From the NCBI GenBank assembly GCA_031399085.1, contig JANNOQ010000061.1, positions 1 through 64,000 of the forward strand: DNA of 64,000 nucleotides, written 5' to 3'. Of the stretch, positions 24,954-33,540 are shown in pieces. The notes beneath the pieces were generated by a model. It searched no databases and had not been told where the DNA came from. It saw only the letters and a program-made list of their open reading frames with translations. A program made the translations under genes and the position numbers. The stretch's first letter is position 1. Each line of letters opens with the position of its first letter. Source of the DNA: R-RK-3 sp031399085 (GTDB lineage Bacteria > Pseudomonadota > Alphaproteobacteria > Rhizobiales > Rhodomicrobiaceae).

Positions 24954-26519
24954 TTACTCCGACAGGCCGCCGATTTGACGAGCCTTAAGGAGACGGTGCT
25001 GGACCTTGCCAGTTGCGGTTCTCGGCATCTCGGCTTCGGTAATGAAAGAGACAGAGCGCGGGCGCTTGTAACCGGCGATCCGGTCCTTGCACCAGTCCAG
25101 CACCTCCTCCTTGGTCAGCTCCATGCCCTCCTTCGCGATGATGACCGCGTGAACCCGCTCGCCCCATTTCTCGTCGGGCAGGCCGATCACGGCGACGTCG
25201 TTTACCTTCGGGAAGGACCCCAGCAGCGCCTCGACTTCGGAAGGATAAACATTCTCGCCGCCGGAAATAATCATGTTGCTCTTGCGGTCGACGAGTTGGA
25301 TGTAGCCGTCGGAATCGCGCAAGGCCATGTCGCCGACGGTGCAATAATCGCCGCGAAAGGCTTCCTTCGTTTTCTCCGGCAGTTTCCAATAGCCGTCGAA
25401 TGTGTAGGCGTTGCAGGAATGGAGTTCGCCGGCTGCGCCGTCTGGAACCTCATCCCCGTTCTCATCGAGCAGTTTGATCGGAGCCGAGCCGACACATTCG
25501 CGGCCGACTGTGCCGAGCTTGGTGAACTGCTCCTCGGGATGCAGCATCGTGACCCATCCGGTTTCCGTCGAACCGTACAGTTCGAACAGACCTGCATTCC
25601 TAAACATGTCCATGATGGCCAGCTTGGTATCCCGACGGGCGGGCGCGGACGAGATCATCAACTTCGTCAGCCGGTCCACGGCATATTTGCCGCGCGTCGA
25701 GGCGGGCACGTCGAGCATCATCGTGTAGTGCGTGGGCACCAGCGAGGTAAAGGTGGCAAAGCCTTCGGACAGCGTTTGCAAGAGGTGTTCCGGGTCGATG
25801 CTCTTCCGGCTGTACACCGAACACGCTGCTCCGCAATAGCTGAAGGCGCCGAAGAAATAGAGCGAGTTCGCATGACACATGGGCATCACCAGTAATGCGG
25901 CATCGTTCCGGGTGATGCTCAGCTCGATTTCGGTCACGAGCGAGAGAAGCGCGCTGCCCTTGTGGCTGCGGATCGCACCCTTGGGCTTGCCGGTTGTGCC
26001 GGAGGTATACATCAGCATCCACGGATCGTCGGGATGAACGCTTACGTCCGGTTCGGCATCCCGCGCCGCTCCGATCAGCTCTTCATAGGCGCGGTAGCCC
26101 GCGGGACAGGACGCGCCGCCGAAATGGATGAATTTTCCCTCCGGCAGAGACAGGTTGGCGCGAACCGCTTCGATGCACGGGGCCAGTTCGTCCTGCACGA
26201 TCAGCGCGGAAGCTTCGCAATTCTCGACGATATAAGCGATCTCGGGTGGGGTCAGACGGAAATTGACGGGAACGGCCACCAGCCCAGCCTTAGCGGAGGC
26301 GGCATAGATTTCGAGCCATTCGACGCAATTATAGGCGAGCACCACGATCCGGTCGCCCTTCGACAGCCCAATGCCCAGCAGCGCGTTTGCGAGACGGCAG
26401 GCGCGCGCATTCCATTCATGGAACGTCATGGACCTTTCAAGATCGCGGGCGCCGGTCTTGCCAGGGAAGAGTTTGGCATTGATGCTGAGAGCCTGTCCCA
26501 TGTTCGGCAAGCACTTCAT
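24954..26519 (-). CDS. AMP-forming acyl-CoA synthetase (ANL superfamily)
   Basis: 521 residues. The adenylate-forming signature is YTSGTTGKPKG at 171-181. Others are ELYGSTETG, the hinge region DRKSNMIISGGENVYPSEVE and the C-terminal catalytic Lys in PRTATGKVQHR. It activates a carboxylic acid to its CoA thioester; chain length or identity cannot be told. It probably forms an operon with the downstream TPP enzyme, giving activation then C-C bond cleavage or condensation. A palindromic repeat lies upstream. Confidence 0.9.
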   Translation of the reverse strand: MKCLPNMGQALSINAKLFPGKTGARDLERSMTFHEWNARACRLANALLGIGLSKGDRIVVLAYNCVEWLEIYAASAKAGLVAVPVNFRLTPPEIAYIVENCEASALIVQDELAPCIEAVRANLSLPEGKFIHFGGASCPAGYRAYEELIGAARDAEPDVSVHPDDPWMLMYTSGTTGKPKGAIRSHKGSALLSLVTEIELSITRNDAALLVMPMCHANSLYFFGAFSYCGAACSVYSRKSIDPEHLLQTLSEGFATFTSLVPTHYTMMLDVPASTRGKYAVDRLTKLMISSAPARRDTKLAIMDMFRNAGLFELYGSTETGWVTMLHPEEQFTKLGTVGRECVGSAPIKLLDENGDEVPDGAAGELHSCNAYTFDGYWKLPEKTKEAFRGDYCTVGDMALRDSDGYIQLVDRKSNMIISGGENVYPSEVEALLGSFPKVNDVAVIGLPDEKWGERVHAVIIAKEGMELTKEEVLDWCKDRIAGYKRPRSVSFITEAEMPRTATGKVQHRLLKARQIGGLSE

Positions 26520-26568
26520 CGCTTAACCCACATTGCGGCCCTCCCTGGCGGCGGTCGACAAGCTCACC

Positions 26569-26673
26569 TAGAGCATCGTGCGCAAAAGTGGGAACCGGTT
26601 TTGCGCAAAAACGATGCGAAAAACAAAAAATTAGAGCGCCATGCATGATTTAATTTATTCGCATGGCGCTATA
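26569..26673. repeat. Dispersed palindromic intergenic repeat, copy B (complete, two hairpins)
   Basis: Hairpin 1 (26573-26617) has outer stem GCATCGT/ACGATGC and inner stem GCGCAAAA/TTTTGCGC around GTGGGAACCGG. Hairpin 2 (26632-26673) pairs TAGAGCGCCATGC with GCATGGCGCTATA around an AT-rich loop. It lies in the gap between the 5' end of the acyl-CoA synthetase gene and the 3' end of the TetR gene. It shares design and core with copies A and C. Confidence 0.8.
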
Positions 26674-26723
26674 GAATAAGCCCGGTTAATTACGTTTACC
26701 AGAACGGCTTTTAAGCGCCTGCT

Positions 26724-27362
26724 TCAGCCCTTTTCCGGGCGCACGGCGAGGCCGCGCAAGATGATCTCCAGATGCGCGTCACGGAGCCGGTCGAGATCCA
26801 TCGGCTCAATCTCGTCGAACAACAGCTTCCAGATCGCGCCGACGAGCGCCGGCCCCATGACGACCTGCGGATATTCGATGGCTGCGGAAGACGCGAATTC
26901 GCCTCTCTCGACGCCATAGCGCAAGACATGCCGGATCGCGGTCATGCCGCGCGTGAGCACTTCCGCATGATAAAAAGCAATCAGCTTGGGAAAGCGCGGG
27001 CCTTCGCCGATGAGCAGGCGCATCAGCCGCCTACGCTCGGTGCCGATCACATCGCGATAAAAAGTCGAGATCATCGCGCGTAGAATGTCCTCCGCGGAGC
27101 CTTGCGGCGCCAGAGCAACCGACTCGATCCGGGTCAAAATCGGCGCGATAACGCTGCGCACGGCTTCTTCGAACAGCACGTCCTTGCTGTCGAAATAAAG
27201 ATAGATCGTGCCCTTGCCGATGCCGGCCCGCTCAGCGATCGACTCCAGCCGCGCCGCCGCAAAGCCTTGCTCGAAAAACTCTTCGAGCGCAGCCGCGAGG
27301 ATATTGCTTACGCGCGCGCTCTTGGGATCTTTTGCGTCTGGCGTTTCACTTGAACTGCTCAA
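26724..27362 (-). CDS. TetR-family repressor
   Basis: 212 residues from a TTG at 27362 with GGAGGA four bases upstream; the in-frame ATG at 27428 would put the -35 of the divergent promoter inside the gene. The N-terminal HTH is typical: ILAAALEEFFEQGFAAARLESIAERAGIGKGTIYLYFDSKDVLFEEAV. The helical C-terminal domain has FYRDVIGTERRRLMRLLIGEG. It is divergent from the exporter operon with a perfect palindrome between them, so it probably represses both itself and the exporter, with the exported compound or a relative as inducer. Confidence 0.88.
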   Translation of the reverse strand: MSSSSETPDAKDPKSARVSNILAAALEEFFEQGFAAARLESIAERAGIGKGTIYLYFDSKDVLFEEAVRSVIAPILTRIESVALAPQGSAEDILRAMISTFYRDVIGTERRRLMRLLIGEGPRFPKLIAFYHAEVLTRGMTAIRHVLRYGVERGEFASSAAIEYPQVVMGPALVGAIWKLLFDEIEPMDLDRLRDAHLEIILRGLAVRPEKG

Positions 27363-27402
27363 TCGGTCCTCCGGGCAAGTACAGACTTTCGCAAATGGGT
27401 GA

Positions 27403-27435
27403 TTGACAAGGCCAATCGCAAGGTTCATCTATGAC
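27403..27435 (+). promoter_or_regulatory. Candidate sigma-70 promoter of the exporter operon
   Basis: TTGACA at 27403-27408 is followed at 17-21 bases by weak -10 candidates (CATCTA, then TATGAC). The -10 region runs into the palindromic operator, as expected for repression. The -10 match is poor, hence the low confidence. Confidence 0.4.
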
Positions 27436-27450
27436 TGACCGGTCAGTCAT
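27431..27450. promoter_or_regulatory. Perfect 20-bp palindromic TetR operator
   Basis: ATGACTGACCGGTCAGTCAT is fully self-complementary and contains the TGACCGGTCA-type core common to TetR/AcrR operators. It lies in the divergent region, 17 bases before the HlyD-type gene start and overlapping the likely promoter. Confidence 0.8.
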
Positions 27451-27467
27451 AACAGGGATTTACACGC

Positions 27468-28478
27468 GTGACCAGGCGAATTGCCATAATCGCCGCATTG
27501 CTGGCGGTGTCGTCGATAGGTGGCTGGTTTATTTACAGCGCGTATTTTGGCGGCGAAGGGAAGCCCTCCGTCTTCTACGGAAATGTGGATATCCGCGATG
27601 TTTCGCTGGGCTTGCGGGTCGCGGGTCGGGTCGCGCAGATGACCGTCGATGAGGGCGATACCGTTGTGGCCGGGCAGTTGCTGGCCAGCCTCGACAAAAC
27701 GCCATTCGAAAACGAGGTCGCGCTGCAAACCGCCAATGTCGATCAGCAGGCCGCGAACGTCGCGAAATTGGACGCGGGGAACCGCCCGGAGGAGATCGAG
27801 CAGGCGAGCGCGGATGTCGCGGCGCGCAAGGCTACCCTGGAAAATGCCCGCGGCGTGTTCGGCCGGCAGCAGGAACTGGCCAAGAACGACTATGCTTCGA
27901 AACAATCCTTCGACAACGCCGCCCAGCAGCTTCGGGACGCGGAGGCCCAGCTCAGATCGGCGGAAGCGGCGTTGAAGCTGGCGGTAGAGGGTCCGCGCAA
28001 GGAGGATATCGCGGCTGGCCGTGCGGCGCTGGAAGCCGCCCGCGCTGAGAAGCAGGTCGCCCAGACATCGCTGGCCGATGCCGAATTGCGCGCCCCCGCC
28101 GCAGGAATCATCCTTACCCGTGCGGTCGAGCCGGGCGCCATCGTCGCCTCCGGCACGACTGTTTACACATTGTCGCTGCAAGACCCGGTCTGGGTCCGCG
28201 CTTATATCGCCGAAGCCCAGCTCGGGCTGATCCATCCCGGCGCGCCCGTCAAGCTGTTCACCGATACCAAACCCGGCCAGCCTTACGACGGGCAGGTCGG
28301 CTTCATCTCGCCCGTCGCCGAGTTCACGCCGAAATCGGTCGAGACGCCTGAGCTGCGCGCCGACCTCGTCTACCGCTTCCGCGTCATCGTCAAGAACCCC
28401 GATAGCGCGCTGCGCCAAGGGATGCCGGTGACATTGCGGCTATCGAACGGCGCTCCAGCGGTCGCATCGAGCAAATAG
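27468..28478 (+). CDS. HlyD/YbhG-family membrane fusion protein
   Basis: 336 residues. One membrane anchor lies at about 4-26 (IAIIAALLAVSSIGGWFIYSAYF). A lipoyl-like half follows (GNVDIRDVSLGLRVAGRVAQMTVDEGDTVVAGQLLASLD), then a long coiled-coil hairpin (about 85-190, NVDQQAANVAKLDAG...AEAALKLA), and the second lipoyl half with LRAPAAGIILTRAVEPGAIV. It links the ABC-2 exporter encoded downstream to an outer-membrane channel. GTG start with AGGG upstream. First gene of a four-gene operon. Confidence 0.92.
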   Translation: MTRRIAIIAALLAVSSIGGWFIYSAYFGGEGKPSVFYGNVDIRDVSLGLRVAGRVAQMTVDEGDTVVAGQLLASLDKTPFENEVALQTANVDQQAANVAKLDAGNRPEEIEQASADVAARKATLENARGVFGRQQELAKNDYASKQSFDNAAQQLRDAEAQLRSAEAALKLAVEGPRKEDIAAGRAALEAARAEKQVAQTSLADAELRAPAAGIILTRAVEPGAIVASGTTVYTLSLQDPVWVRAYIAEAQLGLIHPGAPVKLFTDTKPGQPYDGQVGFISPVAEFTPKSVETPELRADLVYRFRVIVKNPDSALRQGMPVTLRLSNGAPAVASSK

Positions 28479-28490
28479 GAGCGCGGATCG

Positions 28491-30230
28491 ATGGCCTCCC
28501 CGCTTATCGCGCTCAACGGTGTCGGCAAGAGCTTTGCCGGGAAAGCGGCGCTCACGGCGATCAGCGCCGAGGTGAATGGCGGCGTTGTGACGGGGCTGGT
28601 CGGCCCCGACGGCGCGGGCAAGACGACGCTGATCCGGCTGATCACGGGTCTTCTCGCGCCCGACGAGGGGCGCATCGCAGTCCTGGGATTCGATACGCGG
28701 GACGACCCTCAAGCGGTGCAGAACGAGATCGGCTACATGCCGCAACGCTTCGGCCTCTATGAGGACCTGACCGTTCAGGAAAATCTGAACCTTTATGCTA
28801 AATTGCGCGGCCTGCCTGATGCCGAGCGCGCTGCGACGTTTGAGAAACTTCTGCATTTCACCGCGCTCGAACCCTTCACCCAGCGCTATGCCGGCAAGCT
28901 CTCCGGCGGCATGAAGCAGAAGCTTGGCCTCGCCTGCGCGCTGATCCGCACCCCGCGCGTGCTGCTGCTAGACGAACCGAGCGTCGGAGTCGATCCGATC
29001 TCCCGGCGCGAATTGTGGCGCATGGTGCAAGAATTGAAGGGGGAAGGGATCGCGGTCGTTTGGTCGACGGCCTATCTCGACGAGGCGGAGCGCTGTGACC
29101 GGGTCCTGCTGCTCAACGAAGGCAGGCTTTTGTTCGAGGGCGACCCGGTGGAGTTGACGGCCCGTGTCGCCGGCCGCGTCTTCCAGGTAACCGCGATCGA
29201 GGGCGAGCGGCGGGCGGCGCTCACCGAGGCGCTGGACGCCGCCACGATTATTGATGGGGTTATCCAAGGCAACGCGCTCCGGCTGGTGACCGGCGAAAAG
29301 CCGGAAGGCGGCGTGGAAGGGTTGCGCAGCGCCTTAAGCGCGCGTTTCGCCGCTGTCGGGATCGCCGCCATCGAGCCGCGCTTCGAGGACGCCTTCATCG
29401 ACGCGCTGGGCGGCGCGCCCGGCGGGGGTTCAGCGCTGGCGGCGAATGTCGCCCCGCAGACGGGACAGGGTCCGGTCATCGAGGCGCGCGGCCTGACGAA
29501 AAAATTCGGCGATTTCACGGCCGCGCGCGACGTGACGTTCTCCATCCCGCCGGGCGAAATCTTCGGCCTGCTCGGGCCGAACGGCGCGGGCAAATCCACC
29601 ACCTTCAAAATGCTTTGCGGGCTGCTGAAGCCGACCAGCGGCGAGGGCCGCGTGGCGGGCTTCGATCTGCGCCGCGCCGCCGCCGACGCACGGAACCGGC
29701 TTGGCTATATGGCGCAGAAATTCTCCCTCTATGGCGATCTGAGCGTCGGGCAAAATCTCGAATTCTTCGCCAGCGTTTACGGGTTAGGCAGCGCGCGCAA
29801 GCGCGGCAAGATCGAGGCGATGATCGAAGCCTTCGACCTTGCCACCTATCTCAACACCAACGCCAAGGACTTGCCGCTTGGCTTCAAGCAGAGGCTTGCA
29901 CTCGCCTGCGCTGTCATGCACGAGCCGGAGGCCTTGTTCCTCGACGAGCCGACCTCCGGCGTCGATCCGATCACGCGGCGCGAGTTCTGGACGCACATCA
30001 ACGGCCTCGTCGCCAAGGGCGTCGCCATTCTGGTTACCACCCACTTCATGGACGAAGCTGAATACTGCGACCGTATCGCCCTGATCTATCGCGGCGAAAC
30101 CATCGCGCTTGGCTCGCCCGATGATTTGAAAGGCAAGGCGGCGTCGGAGGCCAACCCCGAGCCGTCGCTGGAGGACGCCTTTATCCATCTCGTTAACGCA
30201 TCGGAGAGCGCGGAAAGGGCGGCGGCATGA
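28491..30230 (+). CDS. ABC exporter ATPase with two nucleotide-binding domains (YbhF type)
   Basis: 579 residues with tandem NBDs. NBD1 has Walker A GPDGAGKT (38-45), signature LSGGMKQK and Walker B VLLLDEPSVGVDP. NBD2 has GPNGAGKS (about 362-369) and LFLDEPTSGVDP, but its signature is LPLGFKQR instead of LSGGxxQR, a degenerate C-loop suggesting one ATP site is asymmetric. The stop overlaps the next start as ATGA. With the two permeases it forms a YbhFSR-like drug or metabolite exporter. Confidence 0.92.
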   Translation: MASPLIALNGVGKSFAGKAALTAISAEVNGGVVTGLVGPDGAGKTTLIRLITGLLAPDEGRIAVLGFDTRDDPQAVQNEIGYMPQRFGLYEDLTVQENLNLYAKLRGLPDAERAATFEKLLHFTALEPFTQRYAGKLSGGMKQKLGLACALIRTPRVLLLDEPSVGVDPISRRELWRMVQELKGEGIAVVWSTAYLDEAERCDRVLLLNEGRLLFEGDPVELTARVAGRVFQVTAIEGERRAALTEALDAATIIDGVIQGNALRLVTGEKPEGGVEGLRSALSARFAAVGIAAIEPRFEDAFIDALGGAPGGGSALAANVAPQTGQGPVIEARGLTKKFGDFTAARDVTFSIPPGEIFGLLGPNGAGKSTTFKMLCGLLKPTSGEGRVAGFDLRRAAADARNRLGYMAQKFSLYGDLSVGQNLEFFASVYGLGSARKRGKIEAMIEAFDLATYLNTNAKDLPLGFKQRLALACAVMHEPEALFLDEPTSGVDPITRREFWTHINGLVAKGVAILVTTHFMDEAEYCDRIALIYRGETIALGSPDDLKGKAASEANPEPSLEDAFIHLVNASESAERAAA

Positions 30231-31360
30231 GCGGCGGGGCCAATCCGAACGGGCGCGGCCGCCGATTCGCCGCGCTGCTCGTCAAGGAAACCATTCAGAT
30301 CGTGCGCGATCCGAGCAGCATCCTGATCGCCTTCGTGCTGCCGCTGATCCTCTTATTCCTGTTCGGCTACGGCGTTTCGCTCGATGCCAATGTGGTTCGG
30401 ATCGGGGTGGCGGTGGAGACCGCGAGCGAGCCGTCGCAGAGCCTTGCCGCCGCATTCCGCGCCTCCCGCTTCTTCGCCGTCACCGACGCCCGCGACCGGC
30501 GGGAATTGGAGCCTTTGCTGATTGCCGGCGGCATCCGCGGCATCATCATCATCCCCGCCGCCTTTGGCGAGGAGGCCGAGCTTGGCCCGAACGCGACCCG
30601 AATTCAGGTCATCACCGACGGCTCGGAGCCGAATACGGCAAAATTCGTAGAAAATTACGCGCAAGGCGTGTGGAGCAATTGGGCCGCAGCGCAGAGCGGA
30701 TCGGGCGCGACGCAAACCATCAGTCTGGAGCCGCGCTTCTGGTTCAATCCAGAGCTGAGAAGCCGCTACTTCCTGGTCCCTGGCGTCATCGCCATCGTCA
30801 TGACGCTGGTCGGCACGCTGCTCACCGCCCTCGTCGTCGCGCGAGAATGGGAGCGAGGCACGATGGAAGCCATGATGGCGACGCCGATTTCGACCACCGA
30901 GATGATCCTTGGCAAGCTGATCCCCTATTTCGTGCTCGGCCTCGGCGCGATGGCGATGTGCACGACGATCGGCGTCTTTCTGTTCGGAGTGCCGCTGCGA
31001 GGCTCGATTCTCGCGCTTGTCTTGATCTCCTCCGCCTTTCTCGTGCCCGCCCTCGGCCAGGGGCTTCTCATTTCCTCCGCGACCAAGAACCAATTTGTCG
31101 CCTCTCAAGCCGCACTGCTTTCAGGCTTCCTGCCCGCTTTCCTCCTATCCGGCTTCATCTTTGAGATCGGCTCGATGCCGGAAATCATCCAGCTAATCAC
31201 CTATATCGTCCCTGCCCGCTATCTCATCCCCAGCCTGCAAACCGTCTTCCTTGCGGGCGATATCTGGCCGCTGCTCCTCGGCAACATCGCGGCGATGCTG
31301 GGGATCGGCGCGGTGTTCCTGGTCCTGACCGCCCGCAGCACAAGAAAGAGCCTGGAATAA
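30227..31360 (+). CDS. ABC-2 type exporter permease (YbhS type)
   Basis: 377 residues. An N-terminal cytoplasmic stretch RFAALLVKETIQIVRDPSSILIAFVLPLILLFLFGYGVSLD leads into a large periplasmic domain and five C-terminal helices (GVIAIVMTLVGTLLTALVVAREWERGTMEAMMATPIS...). This is the classic ABC2_membrane_3 layout. The stop overlaps the next start (TAATG). Confidence 0.92.
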   Translation: MSGGANPNGRGRRFAALLVKETIQIVRDPSSILIAFVLPLILLFLFGYGVSLDANVVRIGVAVETASEPSQSLAAAFRASRFFAVTDARDRRELEPLLIAGGIRGIIIIPAAFGEEAELGPNATRIQVITDGSEPNTAKFVENYAQGVWSNWAAAQSGSGATQTISLEPRFWFNPELRSRYFLVPGVIAIVMTLVGTLLTALVVAREWERGTMEAMMATPISTTEMILGKLIPYFVLGLGAMAMCTTIGVFLFGVPLRGSILALVLISSAFLVPALGQGLLISSATKNQFVASQAALLSGFLPAFLLSGFIFEIGSMPEIIQLITYIVPARYLIPSLQTVFLAGDIWPLLLGNIAAMLGIGAVFLVLTARSTRKSLE

Positions 31361-32481
31361 TGTGGCGCCGCCTCCGAGCCCTGATCGTGAAGGAATTACT
31401 GGCGGTGTTTCGCGACCCGCGCGGCCGCTTCATCCTGATCGGCCCGCCGCTGATGCAAATGTTCCTGTTCAGCTACGCCGCGACACTGGACGTTACGAAT
31501 ATCGATATCGGTGTTCTCAATCGCGACGGCGGGCGGTGGAGCGCGGAATTCCTGCAACGGCTGGATGGCGCGCCGGCCTTCCGCAGCATTCAACGGCTTT
31601 CCAATCTCGATGAAGCGCGTGCGGCGATCGACAACCGCCGGGTGATCGCCGTTCTGCATTTCGGGCAGGATTTCTCGCGCAATGTCGTCGCAGGCCGTCC
31701 CGCCGAAATGCAGGTGATCCTGGACGGCCGGCGCTCGAACGCCGCGCAAATCGTTCTCGGCTATTTGACAACCATCGCCGGGGGGATATCCAGCCCGGTG
31801 TCGGTAGCGCCCGTCAGCACCGGCGGGGAGAACGGGACCAACACGCCCATCGTGGTGCGGCACTGGTTCAACGCCAATCTCGATTACATTTGGTTTACAG
31901 TACCGAGCCTGCTCGGAACACTCGGCCTCTTGATCGCGCTCGTCGTCACCGGCCAATCGGTCGCACGGGAACGGGAATTGGGCACCTTCGACCAGCTCAT
32001 GGTCTCCCCCCTCCGGATCAGCGAAATCCTGATTGGCAAAACGCTGCCGCCGCTCATCATCGGTCTCGCCCAGGCCACCGCCTTTCTAGCGGTTGCAATC
32101 TTCTTTTTCGAGGTGCCGTTTCGCGGCTCGCTGCTTTTGCTTTACATCGGCATAATCTTCTTTCTCGCTTCGGTGGTCGGGGTGGGCCTATTCATTTCCT
32201 CGCTTGCCCAAACCCAGCAGCAAGCTTTCCTCGGCACCTTCCTGTTCGCCTCGCCCGCGATCCTGCTTTCGGGCTTTGCCACCCCGATCGAGAACATGCC
32301 CGTGTGGCTTCAACTCATCACCCAGGCCAACCCCTTGCGCCATTTCCTGGTGATCGTGCGCGGATTGTTCCTAAAGGACATGCCGGCGCTTGAGGTTGCG
32401 GCGAACATTCTGCCTCTGATCCTCATCGCCGCCTTTACGCTGTCGGTCGCTGCATGGTTGTTCCGCCGCAGGATGGAATAG
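31360..32481 (+). CDS. ABC-2 type exporter permease (YbhR type)
   Basis: 373 residues with the same layout as its partner: RALIVKELLAVFRDPRGRFILIGPPLMQMFLFSYAATLD, a periplasmic domain, then helices including VPSLLGTLGLLIALVVTGQSVARERELGTFDQLMVSPLRISEILIGK. Last gene of the exporter operon. The two permeases form a heterodimer with the double ATPase. Confidence 0.92.
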   Translation: MWRRLRALIVKELLAVFRDPRGRFILIGPPLMQMFLFSYAATLDVTNIDIGVLNRDGGRWSAEFLQRLDGAPAFRSIQRLSNLDEARAAIDNRRVIAVLHFGQDFSRNVVAGRPAEMQVILDGRRSNAAQIVLGYLTTIAGGISSPVSVAPVSTGGENGTNTPIVVRHWFNANLDYIWFTVPSLLGTLGLLIALVVTGQSVARERELGTFDQLMVSPLRISEILIGKTLPPLIIGLAQATAFLAVAIFFFEVPFRGSLLLLYIGIIFFLASVVGVGLFISSLAQTQQQAFLGTFLFASPAILLSGFATPIENMPVWLQLITQANPLRHFLVIVRGLFLKDMPALEVAANILPLILIAAFTLSVAAWLFRRRME

Positions 32482-32618
32482 CGCTTCCCGCTGCCGCAAA
32501 TGCCGCCTCTGTTATCGACAAACACTTAATCAGTTTTTCGTGGTATCGGGCGAACTGTTACGAAAACCGCGCTGTTGCAGCTATTCTTCCGGATCAAGCA
32601 TCACAATGGAGGCAGCCT

Positions 32619-33440
32619 ATGCCGATGATCGAAACCAGCGACAACACCGAGATCTATTTCAAGGATTGGGGCCAGGGAAAACCCGTCCTGTTCAGTCACG
32701 GCTGGCCGCTGAACGCCGACATGTGGGAATATCAGATGCAGTATCTGGCTTCCCAAGGCCTGCGCTGCGTGGCGCATGACCGCCGCGGCTTCGGGCGCTC
32801 CGGCCAGCCTTGGACCGGCAATGATTATGACAGCTTCGCGGACGACATCGGCGCGATCATCGAAGATCTCGACCTGGAAGACATTACGCTGGTCGGCTTC
32901 TCGATGGGCGGGGGCGACATCGCCCGTTATCTCAGCAGCCACGGCACGGACCGGGTGTCGAAGGCGGTGCTGATCGGCGCCGTTACGCCGTTCCTGCTCA
33001 AGACCGCCGATCACCCCGAAGGCGTCGATCGCTCGGTGTTCGACGGAATGCGCGCCGGAATCACCGCCGACCGCCCGCAATTCTTCAGCGATTTCGGCAA
33101 GGTTTTCATGGGCGCTGACAAGCCCGGCTCGAAGGTGTCGGAAGGCATTTTGAGTTGGACGCTCAGCATGGCGCTGCAAGCGTCGCTGAAAAGCACGCTC
33201 GATTGCGTCGGCGCGTTTTCCGAGACCGATTTCCGGCCGGACATGAAGGCCTTCACCATGCCGACGCTGATCATTCACGGCGACGCCGACGCCATCGTCC
33301 CCATCGACATCACCGCCCGCGCTGCCGCGAAAATGATCCCTGGCTCACGGCTGGAGGTATATGAGGGTGCGCCGCACGGGCTGTGCTACACGCATAAGGA
33401 CCGGGTGAACGAGCAGCTTTTGGCGTTCATCAACGGCTGA
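32619..33440 (+). CDS. Alpha/beta hydrolase of the non-haem chloroperoxidase / arylesterase family
   Basis: 273 residues from the ATG at 32619 (GGAGG seven bases upstream). Catalytic triad candidates are Ser in GFSMGGGD, Asp in IHGDADAIVP and His in GAPHGLCYT. The oxyanion-hole region is SHGWPLNADMW. Such enzymes hydrolyse small esters or lactones; perhydrolysis is a side activity. The physiological substrate is unknown. It follows the exporter operon on the same strand but has its own 137-bp upstream gap. Confidence 0.9.
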   Translation: MPMIETSDNTEIYFKDWGQGKPVLFSHGWPLNADMWEYQMQYLASQGLRCVAHDRRGFGRSGQPWTGNDYDSFADDIGAIIEDLDLEDITLVGFSMGGGDIARYLSSHGTDRVSKAVLIGAVTPFLLKTADHPEGVDRSVFDGMRAGITADRPQFFSDFGKVFMGADKPGSKVSEGILSWTLSMALQASLKSTLDCVGAFSETDFRPDMKAFTMPTLIIHGDADAIVPIDITARAAAKMIPGSRLEVYEGAPHGLCYTHKDRVNEQLLAFING

Positions 33441-33475
33441 AAGGCTCATTTTTAGCAGTAGTGGCTCGTCAAGTA

Positions 33476-33505
33476 CGAAATCCCTGCGCTTGCGCGGGGA
33501 TTTCG
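33476..33505. terminator. 14-bp inverted repeat between convergent genes (possible bidirectional terminator)
   Basis: CGAAATCCCTGCGC pairs with GCGCGGGGATTTCG through a short TT centre, with one T-G pair. It lies midway between the stop codons of the alpha/beta hydrolase and hslU. There is no clear T-tract on either side. Confidence 0.5.
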
Positions 33506-33540
33506 ACAAAACAGCGTCTGCTGAATTCGTGTAGCCGGGC

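Noticed and set aside
23946..25895. 649-codon open frame on the plus strand
   Set aside because: Lies antisense across the TPP enzyme and acyl-CoA synthetase genes, both with clear active-site motifs; its own translation shows no motifs.
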